This document shows, in pieces, positions 44,091-52,855 of a DNA stretch of 64,000 nt; within the stretch, counting starts at the first letter, position 1, and every line of letters starts with the position of its first letter. The notes under the pieces are model-generated. The model did no database searches, was not told the DNA's origin, and saw only the letters and a list, made by a program, of their open reading frames with translations. The DNA comes from Treponema sp. Lineage in GTDB: Bacteria > Spirochaetota > Spirochaetia > Treponematales > Treponemataceae. Where the stretch lies: positions 1 through 64,000 of the forward strand of contig JAFUTH010000006.1 of assembly GCA_017484285.1 (NCBI GenBank), read 5' to 3'. The position numbers and the translations under genes were made by a program.

Positions 44091-45156
44091 TGGCGTAAGA
44101 ACCTCTGGTGCACAGGAACTCTTGCTGGAATTTGCTAAAAAAACAGATATCCCTGTTCTCACCACAATGAATGCCGTTGATTTAATTCAGGATGATTTGA
44201 AGCTTGGTTTTATCGGCGTTTATGGAAATCGTGTTGCAAATATTATTCTTTCTCATACAGATTTTGTCATTGCGATAGGGGCAAGGCTTGGACTTAGGCA
44301 GGTAGGAAATAAACCTGAGTATTTTGCTCCTAATGCAAAACTCGTTCGTGTAGATATAGATGAATATGAGCTTAGTCGCACTGTAAAAGCAGATGAAGAA
44401 AAGTATCTTCTTGATGCAAAAGATTTTTTTTCAATTTTGTTAGGTGAAGATGTACCAAAATTTACAGATTGGAAAAGGCAATGCTTTGAAGCAAAGAAAA
44501 AACTCTCCGGCTACGACAAAGTTGTAGGAAATTATTGTATAGAAAAGATTTCAGCTCTTTTACCAGAGAATCCCATTGTAGCTATAGATGTTGGTCAAAA
44601 TGAATGCTGGTCTGCGCAGTCTTTCACATTGAACGGACAGAAAGGGAGGCTTCTGATTGGCGGTGGCTACGGAGCAATGGGGTGTGGGCTTCCGTTTGCT
44701 ATCGGTGCCTCAATTTCACAGGGCAAGAAAACTGTATATTGTATTACCGGTGACGGTGGATTGCAGATGAATATTCAGGAATTGCAGGCTGTGGTAAGAG
44801 AACAGCTTCCTATCAAGATACTTGTTATCAATAACCGTGTCCTTGGAAAAATCAGTGAGATTCAAGAACTATCTTATGATAATCGCTTTGCTCAGACAAC
44901 GCAGGAAAGTGGTTATACAGTACCTGATTTTGAGAAAGTGGCACTTGCGTATGGCATAAAAGCAAAAACTCTCTCTGATTATTCAGATTTGGATGATTGT
45001 AAGGACTGGCTTTCTGATGAGGGACCATGTTTAATAAACATTTTGCTTCCAGCAGATACAAAATTAATTCCTAAGATGAACTGGAATCAGAAAACTATGA
45101 AACCAGATTTAGATGCTGATATTATTTCGCAAGTTGAAGAAGTTTTAGGGAAATAG
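44044..45156 (+). CDS. Thiamine-diphosphate enzyme, central and PP-domain fragment
   Basis: 370 residues from a TTG preceded by GGAGGTG six bases away. It starts abruptly at KKPVLIVGNGVRTSGAQELL, the beginning of the central domain. The PP domain has AIGASISQGKKTVYCITGDG, then GLQMNIQELQAVVREQLPIK: the GDG...N motif that binds Mg2+ and thiamine diphosphate. Together with the upstream fragment it would give an acetolactate-synthase-like enzyme of ~540 residues. The ribosome site belongs to the coding sequence of the conserved KGGVLID segment, yet it could support reinitiation and a two-chain enzyme. Confidence 0.8.
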   Translation: MIFHSTYKKPVLIVGNGVRTSGAQELLLEFAKKTDIPVLTTMNAVDLIQDDLKLGFIGVYGNRVANIILSHTDFVIAIGARLGLRQVGNKPEYFAPNAKLVRVDIDEYELSRTVKADEEKYLLDAKDFFSILLGEDVPKFTDWKRQCFEAKKKLSGYDKVVGNYCIEKISALLPENPIVAIDVGQNECWSAQSFTLNGQKGRLLIGGGYGAMGCGLPFAIGASISQGKKTVYCITGDGGLQMNIQELQAVVREQLPIKILVINNRVLGKISEIQELSYDNRFAQTTQESGYTVPDFEKVALAYGIKAKTLSDYSDLDDCKDWLSDEGPCLINILLPADTKLIPKMNWNQKTMKPDLDADIISQVEEVLGK

Positions 45157-45157
45157 T

Positions 45158-45649
45158 ATGGATATTCGCTTTCTTGTAATGGATGTAGACGGTACTCTCA
45201 CTGATGGCAAAATTTATATGGGACAAGCAGGCGAATTATTTAAAGCCTTTGATATAAAAGATGGTTGTGGAATTGCAGTGATTCTTCCAAAAATGAATAT
45301 CGAGCCTGTTGTTATAACTGCAAGAGACAGTGAAATTGTAAAGAAAAGATGTACAGAACTTGGAATAAAGTTTTTAGTTCAGAATTCGAAAGATAAGCTT
45401 TCTTCTCTAAACCAAATGATTGCAGATTATAATGGAAAAAATAATACGACTTATACTTTGAAAAACTGTGCTTACATGGGAGATGATATTGTTGATTTGC
45501 CAACAATGAAAGCTATAAAAAAGTCTGGTGGACTTGCTGCTTGTCCGAATGATGCAGTTGAAGATGTCATAAAAGTTTGTAATTTTGTGTGTACAAAAAG
45601 CGGCGGAAACGGTGCTGTTCGTGAATTTATTGAGTGGCTGAAAAAATGA
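45158..45649 (+). CDS. KdsC-like HAD phosphatase
   Basis: 163 residues, HAD superfamily C0 type without a cap, as in KDO-8-phosphate phosphatase. VMDVDGTLTDGKIYM holds both catalytic Asp, VVITARDSEIVKKRCTELGI is motif II, and AYMGDDIVDLPTMKAIKKSG is motif IV; CPNDAVEDVIKVCNFVC is typical of KdsC. It probably removes the phosphate from a sugar-acid phosphate before CMP activation. It follows the TPP enzyme by one base and overlaps the flippase start (ATGA). Confidence 0.88.
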   Translation: MDIRFLVMDVDGTLTDGKIYMGQAGELFKAFDIKDGCGIAVILPKMNIEPVVITARDSEIVKKRCTELGIKFLVQNSKDKLSSLNQMIADYNGKNNTTYTLKNCAYMGDDIVDLPTMKAIKKSGGLAACPNDAVEDVIKVCNFVCTKSGGNGAVREFIEWLKK

Positions 45650-47085
45650 AATCTCTGGCAAAGAACACCGCATTCAATATCCTCTACGAAATTGCGAATA
45701 TTGTTTTTCCTCTTGCATATTCGATGTATGTCGCCCGAATTTTGTTTGCGGATGGAGTGGGACGGGTCGCTTTTGCGAATACGGTTGCTTCTTATTTTCT
45801 CCTTTTTGCGACACTGGGGCTTCCGACCTATTCTTTGAGAGAAATCGCCAAAGTCAGGAATGATAAAATGGCGACCGCAAAATTGTTTACTGAACTTTTC
45901 TCTCTGAATGCTTTGTTTACAACTCTTGCAAGTATCGCATTTATCGTTTTAATTTTTGCAAATCCCAGCATGAGGGAAAATCTTTCCTTATATATTTGCT
46001 GCGGAATTCCTCTTTTCTTTAATTATTTTAACATCGATTGGCTTTACAAAGGTTATGAAGAATATGTTTATATCGCCTTACGAAGCATAGTTATAAAGAT
46101 TTCTATGACATTTGCACTTTTCTTCTTTATTCGTGAGCGTTCGGACTATGTTCTGTATGCATTTATCGTAAGCTGCGCGACTGTCGGAAATTATGTTTTT
46201 AATGTTATTCATGCTCGTAAACTTGTGCATTTTGAATTCTCGCGGATTGATTTAAAACATCATATAAAACCTGTATTTATATTTTTTGCTGGGGTTGCTC
46301 TTTCCAGTCTTTACAGTGGAATTGATGTGTTTATGCTTGGTGTGCTTTGCGATTCTTCTTATGTCGGATATTACACGTATGCCCAGAAAATTATTGGAAT
46401 TGTAATCGCAGGCTGCAATGCATTTGCTGCAGCATTTCTACCTCGGTTGAGTTATTACTTTGAGCACGACAGGCAGGCTTTCTTGCAATTGGTTGATATG
46501 GGAACTCAGGTGCTTTTCTTTATTGCTGTTCCTGCTGCCACTGGTCTTTTTTTGCTTTCTCCATGGATAATCACTTTGTTGTATGGACAGGGATTTTCTG
46601 AATCTGTGCTTACCGTACAAATTTTTTCTGTGCTTGTCATCATTCGTGCATTGGGAGATTTGCTCTGCTATCAGGTTGTGATGAGTTCCGGGAATGAAAG
46701 AGTCAGAATTCCTGCCGTCATTCTTGCTGTTTGTGTGAATGTAGTGCTGAATTTAATTTTAATACGTGGATTTATGCACAATGGGGCAGCCGTTGCTTCT
46801 GTGATTACGGAGATAGTCGTTAACCTTTTTCAGTTCTTGTATGTACGAAAGAATATCGGTGTTCGTGTAAACAAAAAGGCTGGAGTACAGGCAATCTGTT
46901 CAAGTGCAGCCATGGGCGTGTTAATTCTTTGCCTGCAAAATTTCTGCTCTGATTTTATTGCTTTTTTACCTCTTGCTGTTTTTGCGGGTGTATTTGTCTA
47001 TTTCTTTATAAATTTTCTTATGAAAAATCAGATTCTTCTGCTCGCAAAAAATAAAATTCGCTTTTCTGGAGTTTTTAGAAAATGA
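45646..47085 (+). CDS. Oligosaccharide flippase, Wzx/MATE-like polysaccharide family
   Basis: 479 residues from ATG 45646, which overlaps the upstream stop; a GTG 12 bases before is possible. Twelve to fourteen membrane helices; the N-terminus KNTAFNILYEIANIVFPLAY followed by YVARILFADGVGRVAFANTV is characteristic of the Polysacc_synt/Wzx group. It should flip lipid-linked oligosaccharide from the inner to the outer leaflet. An EpsG-like polymerase is encoded at 52856, so the cluster has the parts of a Wzx/Wzy-type pathway. Confidence 0.9.
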   Translation: MKSLAKNTAFNILYEIANIVFPLAYSMYVARILFADGVGRVAFANTVASYFLLFATLGLPTYSLREIAKVRNDKMATAKLFTELFSLNALFTTLASIAFIVLIFANPSMRENLSLYICCGIPLFFNYFNIDWLYKGYEEYVYIALRSIVIKISMTFALFFFIRERSDYVLYAFIVSCATVGNYVFNVIHARKLVHFEFSRIDLKHHIKPVFIFFAGVALSSLYSGIDVFMLGVLCDSSYVGYYTYAQKIIGIVIAGCNAFAAAFLPRLSYYFEHDRQAFLQLVDMGTQVLFFIAVPAATGLFLLSPWIITLLYGQGFSESVLTVQIFSVLVIIRALGDLLCYQVVMSSGNERVRIPAVILAVCVNVVLNLILIRGFMHNGAAVASVITEIVVNLFQFLYVRKNIGVRVNKKAGVQAICSSAAMGVLILCLQNFCSDFIAFLPLAVFAGVFVYFFINFLMKNQILLLAKNKIRFSGVFRK

Positions 47086-47897
47086 AAAAACTTAAATTTA
47101 CACTTTGGTCTTTATATTATCGCTTTTATCTCGCACCTTTTTCATATCTGAGAGTTTGCTTAAACGGGAAACAGAGAGAAAGTCTTAGAACGCTGCGTGA
47201 ATTGAAAGATAAATACAAAGGCAAGCGTTGTTTTGTACTTGGAAACGGGCCTTCACTTTCAAAAGAAGATGTTGAGAAACTGAGGAACGAGGTGACATTT
47301 GCTTCCAACCGCATTTACAAGATGTTTGCTGTCACTGACTGGCGACCAACTTATTTTGGAATGAGTGATGAAGGGGTTGCAAAGCCGGAGGATTGCGTAG
47401 AGTTGAGTAAACTTGACTGTGCCGTGAAGTTTTATCTTTCAGAAGGATATTGGGCTTTCAAAAAAATTGCTGGGAATTCTTGTTACATTCACTCGTGGTG
47501 GCAGAGAAAATATCTTAAGAAGCCTGGCTTTTCTTTGGATTTGTGTAAGGGCATTTATTCTATTGCGACTGTAACTTATGTGCTCATTCAAATTGCTGTC
47601 TGGATGGGATTTACGGAAATCTATCTTTTAGGTTGTGACAACTCTTATCGTGTTGAGCGAAACAAAGATGGTTCAATTGTGACGCACAATGACCGCAAAA
47701 GTTATTTTGGAAATCAAGGAAAACTTGAGGCAAATGTCGGTTCTTCCTGGGAATGTAACATCGCCTATGAGTATGCAGAAAAATTCTCTCGCGAGCACGA
47801 TTTTCGAATTTATAATGCGACTCGTGGCGGAATGCTCGAAGCTTTTGAACGTAAGAACCTTGATGAAGTTCTTGCTTCTGGGGGTGAATCTAAGTGA
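47082..47897 (+). CDS. MptE-like (DUF115) protein in the glycan cluster
   Basis: 271 residues. RCFVLGNGPSLSKEDVEKL is the family's N-terminal nucleotide-binding-like loop, TFASNRIYKMFAVTDWRPTY and GFTEIYLLGCDNSYRV are its conserved central strands. DUF115/MptE-like proteins include the motility-associated Maf glycosyltransferases that transfer nonulosonic acids; alongside a CMP-sugar-acid module, this one may transfer that sugar. That link is inference. It overlaps both flanking genes by 4 bases. Confidence 0.78.
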   Translation: MKKLKFTLWSLYYRFYLAPFSYLRVCLNGKQRESLRTLRELKDKYKGKRCFVLGNGPSLSKEDVEKLRNEVTFASNRIYKMFAVTDWRPTYFGMSDEGVAKPEDCVELSKLDCAVKFYLSEGYWAFKKIAGNSCYIHSWWQRKYLKKPGFSLDLCKGIYSIATVTYVLIQIAVWMGFTEIYLLGCDNSYRVERNKDGSIVTHNDRKSYFGNQGKLEANVGSSWECNIAYEYAEKFSREHDFRIYNATRGGMLEAFERKNLDEVLASGGESK

Positions 47898-48895
47898 TAA
47901 AGTCTGCCCTTATCCTCGCCCCACATCAGGACGACGAACTTAACATTGCAGGACTTCTCTTAGACCAAATGAAAGCTGCGGGAATGAATATTACCGTCTG
48001 TTTTGCTACGAACGGTGACTACAACGGTAATGAAGAAACTCGATTATACGAAGCTAAATCTGTAGCAAAAATCTTTGGTGGTTGGAACATTGTGTATTTA
48101 GGCTATGGCGACACTGGGTATGAAGGTGCATTGCTGAACGCAGCGGATGATGATGTTGTTGCAACTTCCCCTGCAGGTTTTTCTGAAACTCATGGTGTAG
48201 GTGATATACAAGATTTTCATTTCCTGCAACATGGCGAACATATTTCGTACACACGAAATAATCTTCTTTCAGATATTAAGGAAGTTATTCTTTCTGTACG
48301 AGCCGACCTTGTTTTCTGTGTGGATGCGGACAACCACCCTGACCATGTGCTTTTGTCAGTTTTGTTTGATAAGGCGATGAGTGAAATAACTCAAACAACT
48401 GACTATCATCCGCTCGTGCTCAAAAAGTTTGCTTATCTAGGTTCTTGGTATGGCGTTGACGATTATTTTATGCGACCCGCAAAGCCGACAGAATGCCTTT
48501 CTTGTGGTGGGGAGTATGAGACCCGAACAGATTGTAAGCCTTACGACTGGAACAATCGTATCCGATTCAGCGTTAATCCGAGCGTATACACTCTTCGTTT
48601 TTGGAAATCAACTCTTTTTAAGGCATACAAGTGTTATAAATCACAGAACGGAATTGCTTTTTTCCCTCGTGTTGCAAATGCTGACTCTGTGTATTGGTTC
48701 TATGATACAAGAAACGGCGAATATAAACAAAGCATCGATTTCCCTATTAAAGAAACGCCGTTTGCTTTTTATGAAGAGCATGAATCGTTTCGTTCAAAAC
48801 AATGCAATTTCTTCAAGCTGCTGTACAAATCATACCGCTTCTTCTTGTGGCGGATACCAAACAAAATCAAAAGGATGGTAGAGCATGGAATTTAA
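47894..48895 (+). CDS. PIG-L family deacetylase
   Basis: 333 residues from a GTG overlapping the upstream stop (GTGA). The zinc motif is LAPHQDDELNIAGLLLD, ITVCFATNGDYNG follows, and a second metal-binding stretch is DNHPDHVLLSVL. These proteins remove acetyl groups from N-acetylglucosaminyl lipids or related sugars. Here it would free an amino group on a lipid-linked sugar, which the next gene's N-acyltransferase could then modify. Its coding sequence overlaps the next gene by 11 bases. Confidence 0.87.
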   Translation: MIKSALILAPHQDDELNIAGLLLDQMKAAGMNITVCFATNGDYNGNEETRLYEAKSVAKIFGGWNIVYLGYGDTGYEGALLNAADDDVVATSPAGFSETHGVGDIQDFHFLQHGEHISYTRNNLLSDIKEVILSVRADLVFCVDADNHPDHVLLSVLFDKAMSEITQTTDYHPLVLKKFAYLGSWYGVDDYFMRPAKPTECLSCGGEYETRTDCKPYDWNNRIRFSVNPSVYTLRFWKSTLFKAYKCYKSQNGIAFFPRVANADSVYWFYDTRNGEYKQSIDFPIKETPFAFYEEHESFRSKQCNFFKLLYKSYRFFLWRIPNKIKRMVEHGI

Positions 48896-49937
48896 AATTC
48901 TGAAAACTTTAAACGAGCTTATTGAAATTGAATCTGACTATAACGACCTGCTTTCTCGTATAGAAGAGCGTCATGTATTTTACGAATTCGCATGGCTTAA
49001 GAACTATATTCTCTATTATCCAGATTCGCATGCAAAAGATGATTCATTATGTATTGTCGCAGGTTATCAAAATAAAAAATTATTCATTTTATGTCCTTTC
49101 TGCATGAGAAAAGGAACGCTTTCTTTTATTTGTGAGGAAGCTACAGATTACAACACAATTCTTATAGATAAGTCTATAAATATACATTCTGTTTTGAAAG
49201 AGACGGTTGATTTCATAAATAAAAGCATAACATTCCGAAAAATATGCCTGCAAAATTTCAAGCAGTCAGATATTTTGCTAAATCTATATATTGTATTAAA
49301 TTACGATGGGGGGGGGTATAAATCGTTTATGAATGTTTCTGCAACCGCTCCGTACAGTTTGATCCAGACAGAGAATTATAAGTTTGTAAAAAAGCAAGTG
49401 AATGACATTAGGCGAAGACAGAGAATTTTATCTGAAAAGCAGAATATTTTATTTGAGGATACAGAAAATATTTCTGTTGCTGATTTAGAATTCATAACTA
49501 AACAGAAAGATGCTTCGTTCGGTGAAAATATTTTCACAGGTCAAAAATCATGGAAATTCTTTACGGAATTGAATAAGGATATTCCAGAGCATTTTATAGT
49601 CCATCGTATGTTCATAGACGGAAAACTTGTGGCAATACACTTTGGATTCCAGTCGGCAGACACAATTTCATACTTTATCCCTTGTTATGATGCCAATTTC
49701 AAAGGTGCTGGGCAGATTCTGCTTTTGCATATTATTGAAAAAGCTATGGCAGACGGAAAAAAGTGTTTTGACAGTTTGCGTGGTAAGGAATCATATAAAT
49801 TTCATTTCTGCGACAGAATAGCGAGTAACTTCACACTCACCGCATTTCCTCTGACAAAGGCGAATAAATTGCGGCTTTTCTGCTATCGTGCGGGGAGATT
49901 TGTACTTGGAAAAATGCTGCTTGGAGGCAGTGTGTAA
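48885..49937 (+). CDS. BioF2-like/FemAB-type GNAT acyltransferase with a G9 tract
   Basis: 350 residues. The C-terminal half matches the BioF2-like GNAT family: VADLEFITKQKDASFGENIF, HFIVHRMFIDGKLVAIHFGF, GAGQILLLHIIEKAMADGKK and FDSLRGKESYKFHF. It probably acylates an amino sugar, perhaps the one exposed by the PIG-L protein just upstream. Nine consecutive G at 49308-49316 encode Gly-Gly-Gly between Asp and Tyr; loss or gain of one G would shift the frame after about residue 141, so the enzyme is likely phase-variable and here in the on state. Overlaps the upstream gene by 11 bases. Confidence 0.8.
   Translation: MEFKILKTLNELIEIESDYNDLLSRIEERHVFYEFAWLKNYILYYPDSHAKDDSLCIVAGYQNKKLFILCPFCMRKGTLSFICEEATDYNTILIDKSINIHSVLKETVDFINKSITFRKICLQNFKQSDILLNLYIVLNYDGGGYKSFMNVSATAPYSLIQTENYKFVKKQVNDIRRRQRILSEKQNILFEDTENISVADLEFITKQKDASFGENIFTGQKSWKFFTELNKDIPEHFIVHRMFIDGKLVAIHFGFQSADTISYFIPCYDANFKGAGQILLLHIIEKAMADGKKCFDSLRGKESYKFHFCDRIASNFTLTAFPLTKANKLRLFCYRAGRFVLGKMLLGGSV
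49308..49316 (+). repeat. Homopolymeric G9 tract in a coding region
   Basis: Nine G in a row in an otherwise AT-rich gene. Tracts of this length slip readily in replication; poly-G switches are known in treponemes. Confidence 0.9.
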
Positions 49938-49969
49938 ATAAATAATAATGGCTTCGTTGAAGCTGATTA

Positions 49970-49994
49970 GTAAAAATTTCTACGAGATTTTTAC
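49970..49994. repeat. Hairpin after the acyltransferase gene
   Basis: GTAAAAAT-ttctacgag-ATTTTTAC is a perfect 8-bp inverted repeat that abuts the left end of the inverted-repeat cassette. It may be a weak terminator or part of the insertion. Confidence 0.55.
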
Positions 49995-50109
49995 GACCGT
50001 TCTTTGACATTTCTATTTTTGAGGGAAAGATTGGTTTATCTTCTCATTTATTACTCGATTTATTACCCAATTTATGGTAAAATTGAGCGTGTAATCGGGA
50101 GATTAAAAT

Positions 50110-50382
50110 ATGGAAGATAAGGCATACCTTTCAAATGAGGGGGCGTATACCATTTTCTCGTTCCGTGATAATCGGCTTAAATTCGTTGCTCCCTATTCCT
50201 TGGAGCGATACGAGTCCGTTGTGGAGTGGGATAACGGTTATCTCGTTGTCATGGCAAAATACGCTCATAACAAGGAAGCCGAAGAAGAATATATTGATTT
50301 GCTTCCAATATTGAAAAGCCTGTACATTAAGCCTGCTGATTTCTTGAAGCCAATAAAATCAGTGGAGGTTCGTTATGCCTGA
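50110..50382 (+). CDS. Small DUF2442-like protein in the cassette
   Basis: 90 residues. After a short beta start (GAYTIFSFRDNRLKFVAPYS) the C-terminal EEYIDLLPILKSLYIKPADF and LKPIKSVEV resemble DUF2442, a small family often encoded beside DUF4160. GGGAG precedes the ATG. It overlaps the next gene by 8 bases. DUF2442/DUF4160 pairs have been suggested to be toxin-antitoxin-like, but no activity is established. Confidence 0.65.
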   Translation: MEDKAYLSNEGAYTIFSFRDNRLKFVAPYSLERYESVVEWDNGYLVVMAKYAHNKEAEEEYIDLLPILKSLYIKPADFLKPIKSVEVRYA

Positions 50383-50596
50383 TTTAAAAAAAATATCTGA
50401 TGATGCTGATATGATTGTCTGTGGCTTTGCATATAAAAAGACCGACGAAGGAATCCGGGTGTTTGATTTAAATAACGGAACTGGTGCGGCTGTAATGACT
50501 GCTGAAGGCTCGCTGATAGAAACGAATATGGATGATATAGAGTTTTCTATTGCTCAGAAGCACTATCTTTCAAATGCAAAATATATGGAGGCATAA
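50375..50596 (+). CDS. Small unknown protein of the cassette
   Basis: 73 residues: MPDLKKISDDADMIVCGFAY, then RVFDLNNGTGAAVMTAEGSL and a helical end (FSIAQKHYLSNAKYMEA). No family recognised. GGAGG ribosome site lies inside the preceding gene; one base separates its stop from the next gene's GTG. Its fixed place between the DUF2442-like and DUF4160-like genes suggests a partner or regulator of them. Confidence 0.6.
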   Translation: MPDLKKISDDADMIVCGFAYKKTDEGIRVFDLNNGTGAAVMTAEGSLIETNMDDIEFSIAQKHYLSNAKYMEA

Positions 50597-50597
50597 A

Positions 50598-50879
50598 GTG
50601 CCGAAGTATTTTTCTTTTAAGGTTTGCGGTTATTATCTTTATTTTACTTCTAAATGTGTTCTGGAAGCTATGCATGTTCATGCAAGTGATTCAAAACTTA
50701 CGGAAGAAGGTTCTGCTAAATTCTTTGTAAAAGGTAATGGTGATTCTGTTTTACAAGATAAAGGTAGACTGAATGACCGAGAAGTAAATAAAATACAGGC
50801 TTTCATCAAAGATAACTATCAAGATATGTACAATAAGTGGCAGGAATACAGTAAAAACGGATTTTACATCGGAAAATAA
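50598..50879 (+). CDS. DUF4160-like small protein of the cassette
   Basis: 93 residues from a GTG with GGAGG six bases before it. The family pattern is visible: YFSFKVCGYYLYFTSKCVLE, AMHVHASD (His-rich strand), GSAKFFVK, then LNDREVNKIQAFIKDNYQDM and YNKWQEY. DUF4160 proteins are small, commonly paired with DUF2442, and of unknown activity. Last gene of the cassette; the right inverted repeat begins 28 bases after its stop. Confidence 0.7.
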   Translation: MPKYFSFKVCGYYLYFTSKCVLEAMHVHASDSKLTEEGSAKFFVKGNGDSVLQDKGRLNDREVNKIQAFIKDNYQDMYNKWQEYSKNGFYIGK

Positions 50880-50973
50880 ATCGATATAAAACTGCCATAG
50901 TATAAAACTTCCCTCAAAAATATAGAAATGTCTCAAAAGAACGGTATCAGATTGCATGATATTGGAGTGATAT

Positions 50974-51777
50974 ATGATACCGAAGATTATTCATTACTGC
51001 TGGTTCGGTGGAAATCCGCTGCCAGAACTTGCACAAAAATGTATCGCCTCTTGGAAAAAGTTCCTGCCTGATTACGAAATCAAGGAATGGAACGAAAGCA
51101 ATTATGACGTGCGAAAAATTACATACACAGCACAGGCTTATGACGCAAAGAAATACGCTTTTGTAAGCGATTATGCTCGCTTTGACATTTTGTATCAGTA
51201 TGGCGGTGTTTATTTTGATACAGATGTTGAAGTGATAAAAGATTTGCGTCCAATTATTGAAAAAGGAGCATTTATCGGCGTTGAGAAGGGGACTCGTCCG
51301 CTTCTCAACGCAGGGCTCGGCATAGCAAGTCCTGCGGCGAGTGGAATTTATCGCGAAATCTTGAATTCTTATCAATCAGAACAATTTGTAAAAGAAGACG
51401 GTTCTCTAAATCTGAAAACTGTTTGTGAACGAGTTTCTTTTATTTTTGCAAAGCATGTTTTTTTCGAATCGGACAATATGCAGTATGTCGCAGATACTTT
51501 CATTTATCCGAGCGAATATTTTTGTCCGAAAGATTTTAAAACTGGCAATTTAATTATCACTGATAATACATACACAATTCATCACTTTGATAGCAGCTGG
51601 TATTCTGCAATTGATAAACAGTTTGTAGAATTTCGGAGAAAAGTGTATGCCAAACATAATAAAGCTACTGCAAAAATAATAATATTTTTCGGAGCTTGTT
51701 CTTTTTCTATCAAAAAACGAGGTTTTTTGGGTTTCCTTGCTAATGGCGTAACAAAGCTGTTCACAAGTTCAAAATAG
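50974..51777 (+). CDS. Glycosyltransferase family 32 (DXD sugar-binding region)
   Basis: 267 residues. IPKIIHYCWFGGNPLPELAQ opens the domain and AFVSDYARFDILYQYGGVYF followed by DTDVEVIKDL carries the DXD metal/nucleotide-sugar site. Members transfer mannose, galactose or GlcNAc in capsule or LPS-type glycans. Start ATG has a TTGGAGTG ribosome site just after the right repeat of the cassette. A GT4 gene follows 9 bases later. Confidence 0.88.
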   Translation: MIPKIIHYCWFGGNPLPELAQKCIASWKKFLPDYEIKEWNESNYDVRKITYTAQAYDAKKYAFVSDYARFDILYQYGGVYFDTDVEVIKDLRPIIEKGAFIGVEKGTRPLLNAGLGIASPAASGIYREILNSYQSEQFVKEDGSLNLKTVCERVSFIFAKHVFFESDNMQYVADTFIYPSEYFCPKDFKTGNLIITDNTYTIHHFDSSWYSAIDKQFVEFRRKVYAKHNKATAKIIIFFGACSFSIKKRGFLGFLANGVTKLFTSSK

Positions 51778-51786
51778 GAATGAGGC

Positions 51787-52854
51787 ATGAAGATATACAT
51801 TCTGATAAATGACATTACCCGCCACGCCGGAATGGAACGAGCGGTCTGCAATTTGGCAAACAGTTTGATAACAAATCACGAGGTTACATTGCTTTCCCGT
51901 GACACAATCAGCGGTAAGTCATATTTTCCATTGCATGAGAAAGTCCGAATTGAGCATTTGGGAACGGATATATTTCATTCATCAGCCTTCGGCAAGATTT
52001 TTGTATATTTTCAAATGTTCAAAAAACTGAAGCAAATTGCCAATAAAAACAGAGGCTCTGTTTTTATTGCTACAATCTCTACCGTCAATGCAATGATTAC
52101 GCTGCTTAAGCGATATGTGAAAACGGTCGGTTGTGAGCATTTTAATTATGAGAGCGCGTGTTTTCGACAGCGGGTTTTACGGCGGATGATATACCCGCGT
52201 TTGGATGCGGTGGTTTTGCTGACCCAGGCGGATTCAAAGCATTACACTTTTATAAAGCGAGACAGGCTTTTTATCATTCCGAATTCAATTTCATTTACAA
52301 GCAATGAAACTGCGGTTTGTGAAGAAAAAAGGATAATTGCCGTCGGTCGTTTAGAACCGCAAAAGGGCTTTGATTTTTTGCTGGATGCTGCCGTGATTCT
52401 CAAAAAGGAAATTCCAGATTGGCATTTGGATATTTTTGGAGATGGGGAAAAGAAAATTGAGCTTTTACAGAAAATATCATATTTATATCTTGAAGATTTT
52501 GTTTTTATAAACGAGCCGACTCCAAATATAAAAGAAGAATTTCTAAAATCATCAATATATGTAATGAGTTCACGCTATGAGGGGCTTCCTATGGTCTTAT
52601 TAGAGTCACAGTATTTGGGATTGCCGGCTGTTAGTTTTGATTGCCCTACAGGTCCTTCCGAAATAATAATGCAAGATGAAACCGGATTTTTGGTTCCTTT
52701 GTATGACACTGCTGAACTTGCAAAGAAAATTATTGAACTCGCTGAAAACACAGAAAAAAGAAAACAATTTGGCATAAATGCCAGAAAATATTCGGACAGA
52801 TTTTCGGCAGCATCTATTGCAGAAAAATGGGAAGACTTACTTCAGAGGATTTGA
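51787..52854 (+). CDS. Glycosyltransferase family 4
   Basis: 355 residues, GT-B fold. N-terminal domain begins IYILINDITRHAGMERAVCN; the C-terminal domain has IIAVGRLEPQKGFDFLLDAA, a typical nucleotide-sugar binding start, and SSRYEGLPMVLLESQYLGLP with the catalytic E-x7-E-like region, then DETGFLVPLYD. A cytoplasmic enzyme retaining the sugar configuration, adding one residue to the repeat unit. One base separates its stop from the polymerase gene start. Confidence 0.9.
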   Translation: MKIYILINDITRHAGMERAVCNLANSLITNHEVTLLSRDTISGKSYFPLHEKVRIEHLGTDIFHSSAFGKIFVYFQMFKKLKQIANKNRGSVFIATISTVNAMITLLKRYVKTVGCEHFNYESACFRQRVLRRMIYPRLDAVVLLTQADSKHYTFIKRDRLFIIPNSISFTSNETAVCEEKRIIAVGRLEPQKGFDFLLDAAVILKKEIPDWHLDIFGDGEKKIELLQKISYLYLEDFVFINEPTPNIKEEFLKSSIYVMSSRYEGLPMVLLESQYLGLPAVSFDCPTGPSEIIMQDETGFLVPLYDTAELAKKIIELAENTEKRKQFGINARKYSDRFSAASIAEKWEDLLQRI

Positions 52855-52855
52855 T

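Larger units (their letters stand above)
49996..50945. mobile_element. Inverted-repeat-bounded three-gene cassette
   Basis: ACCGTTCTTTGACATTTCTA...TTTTGAGGGAAAG at 49996-50029 matches the reverse complement of 50908-50945, apart from small gaps. Between them lie only three small tightly packed genes (DUF2442-like, unknown, DUF4160-like). No transposase is inside. The unit interrupts a run of glycan genes that otherwise overlap or nearly touch, so it looks inserted. Whether it moves is unknown. Confidence 0.65.
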
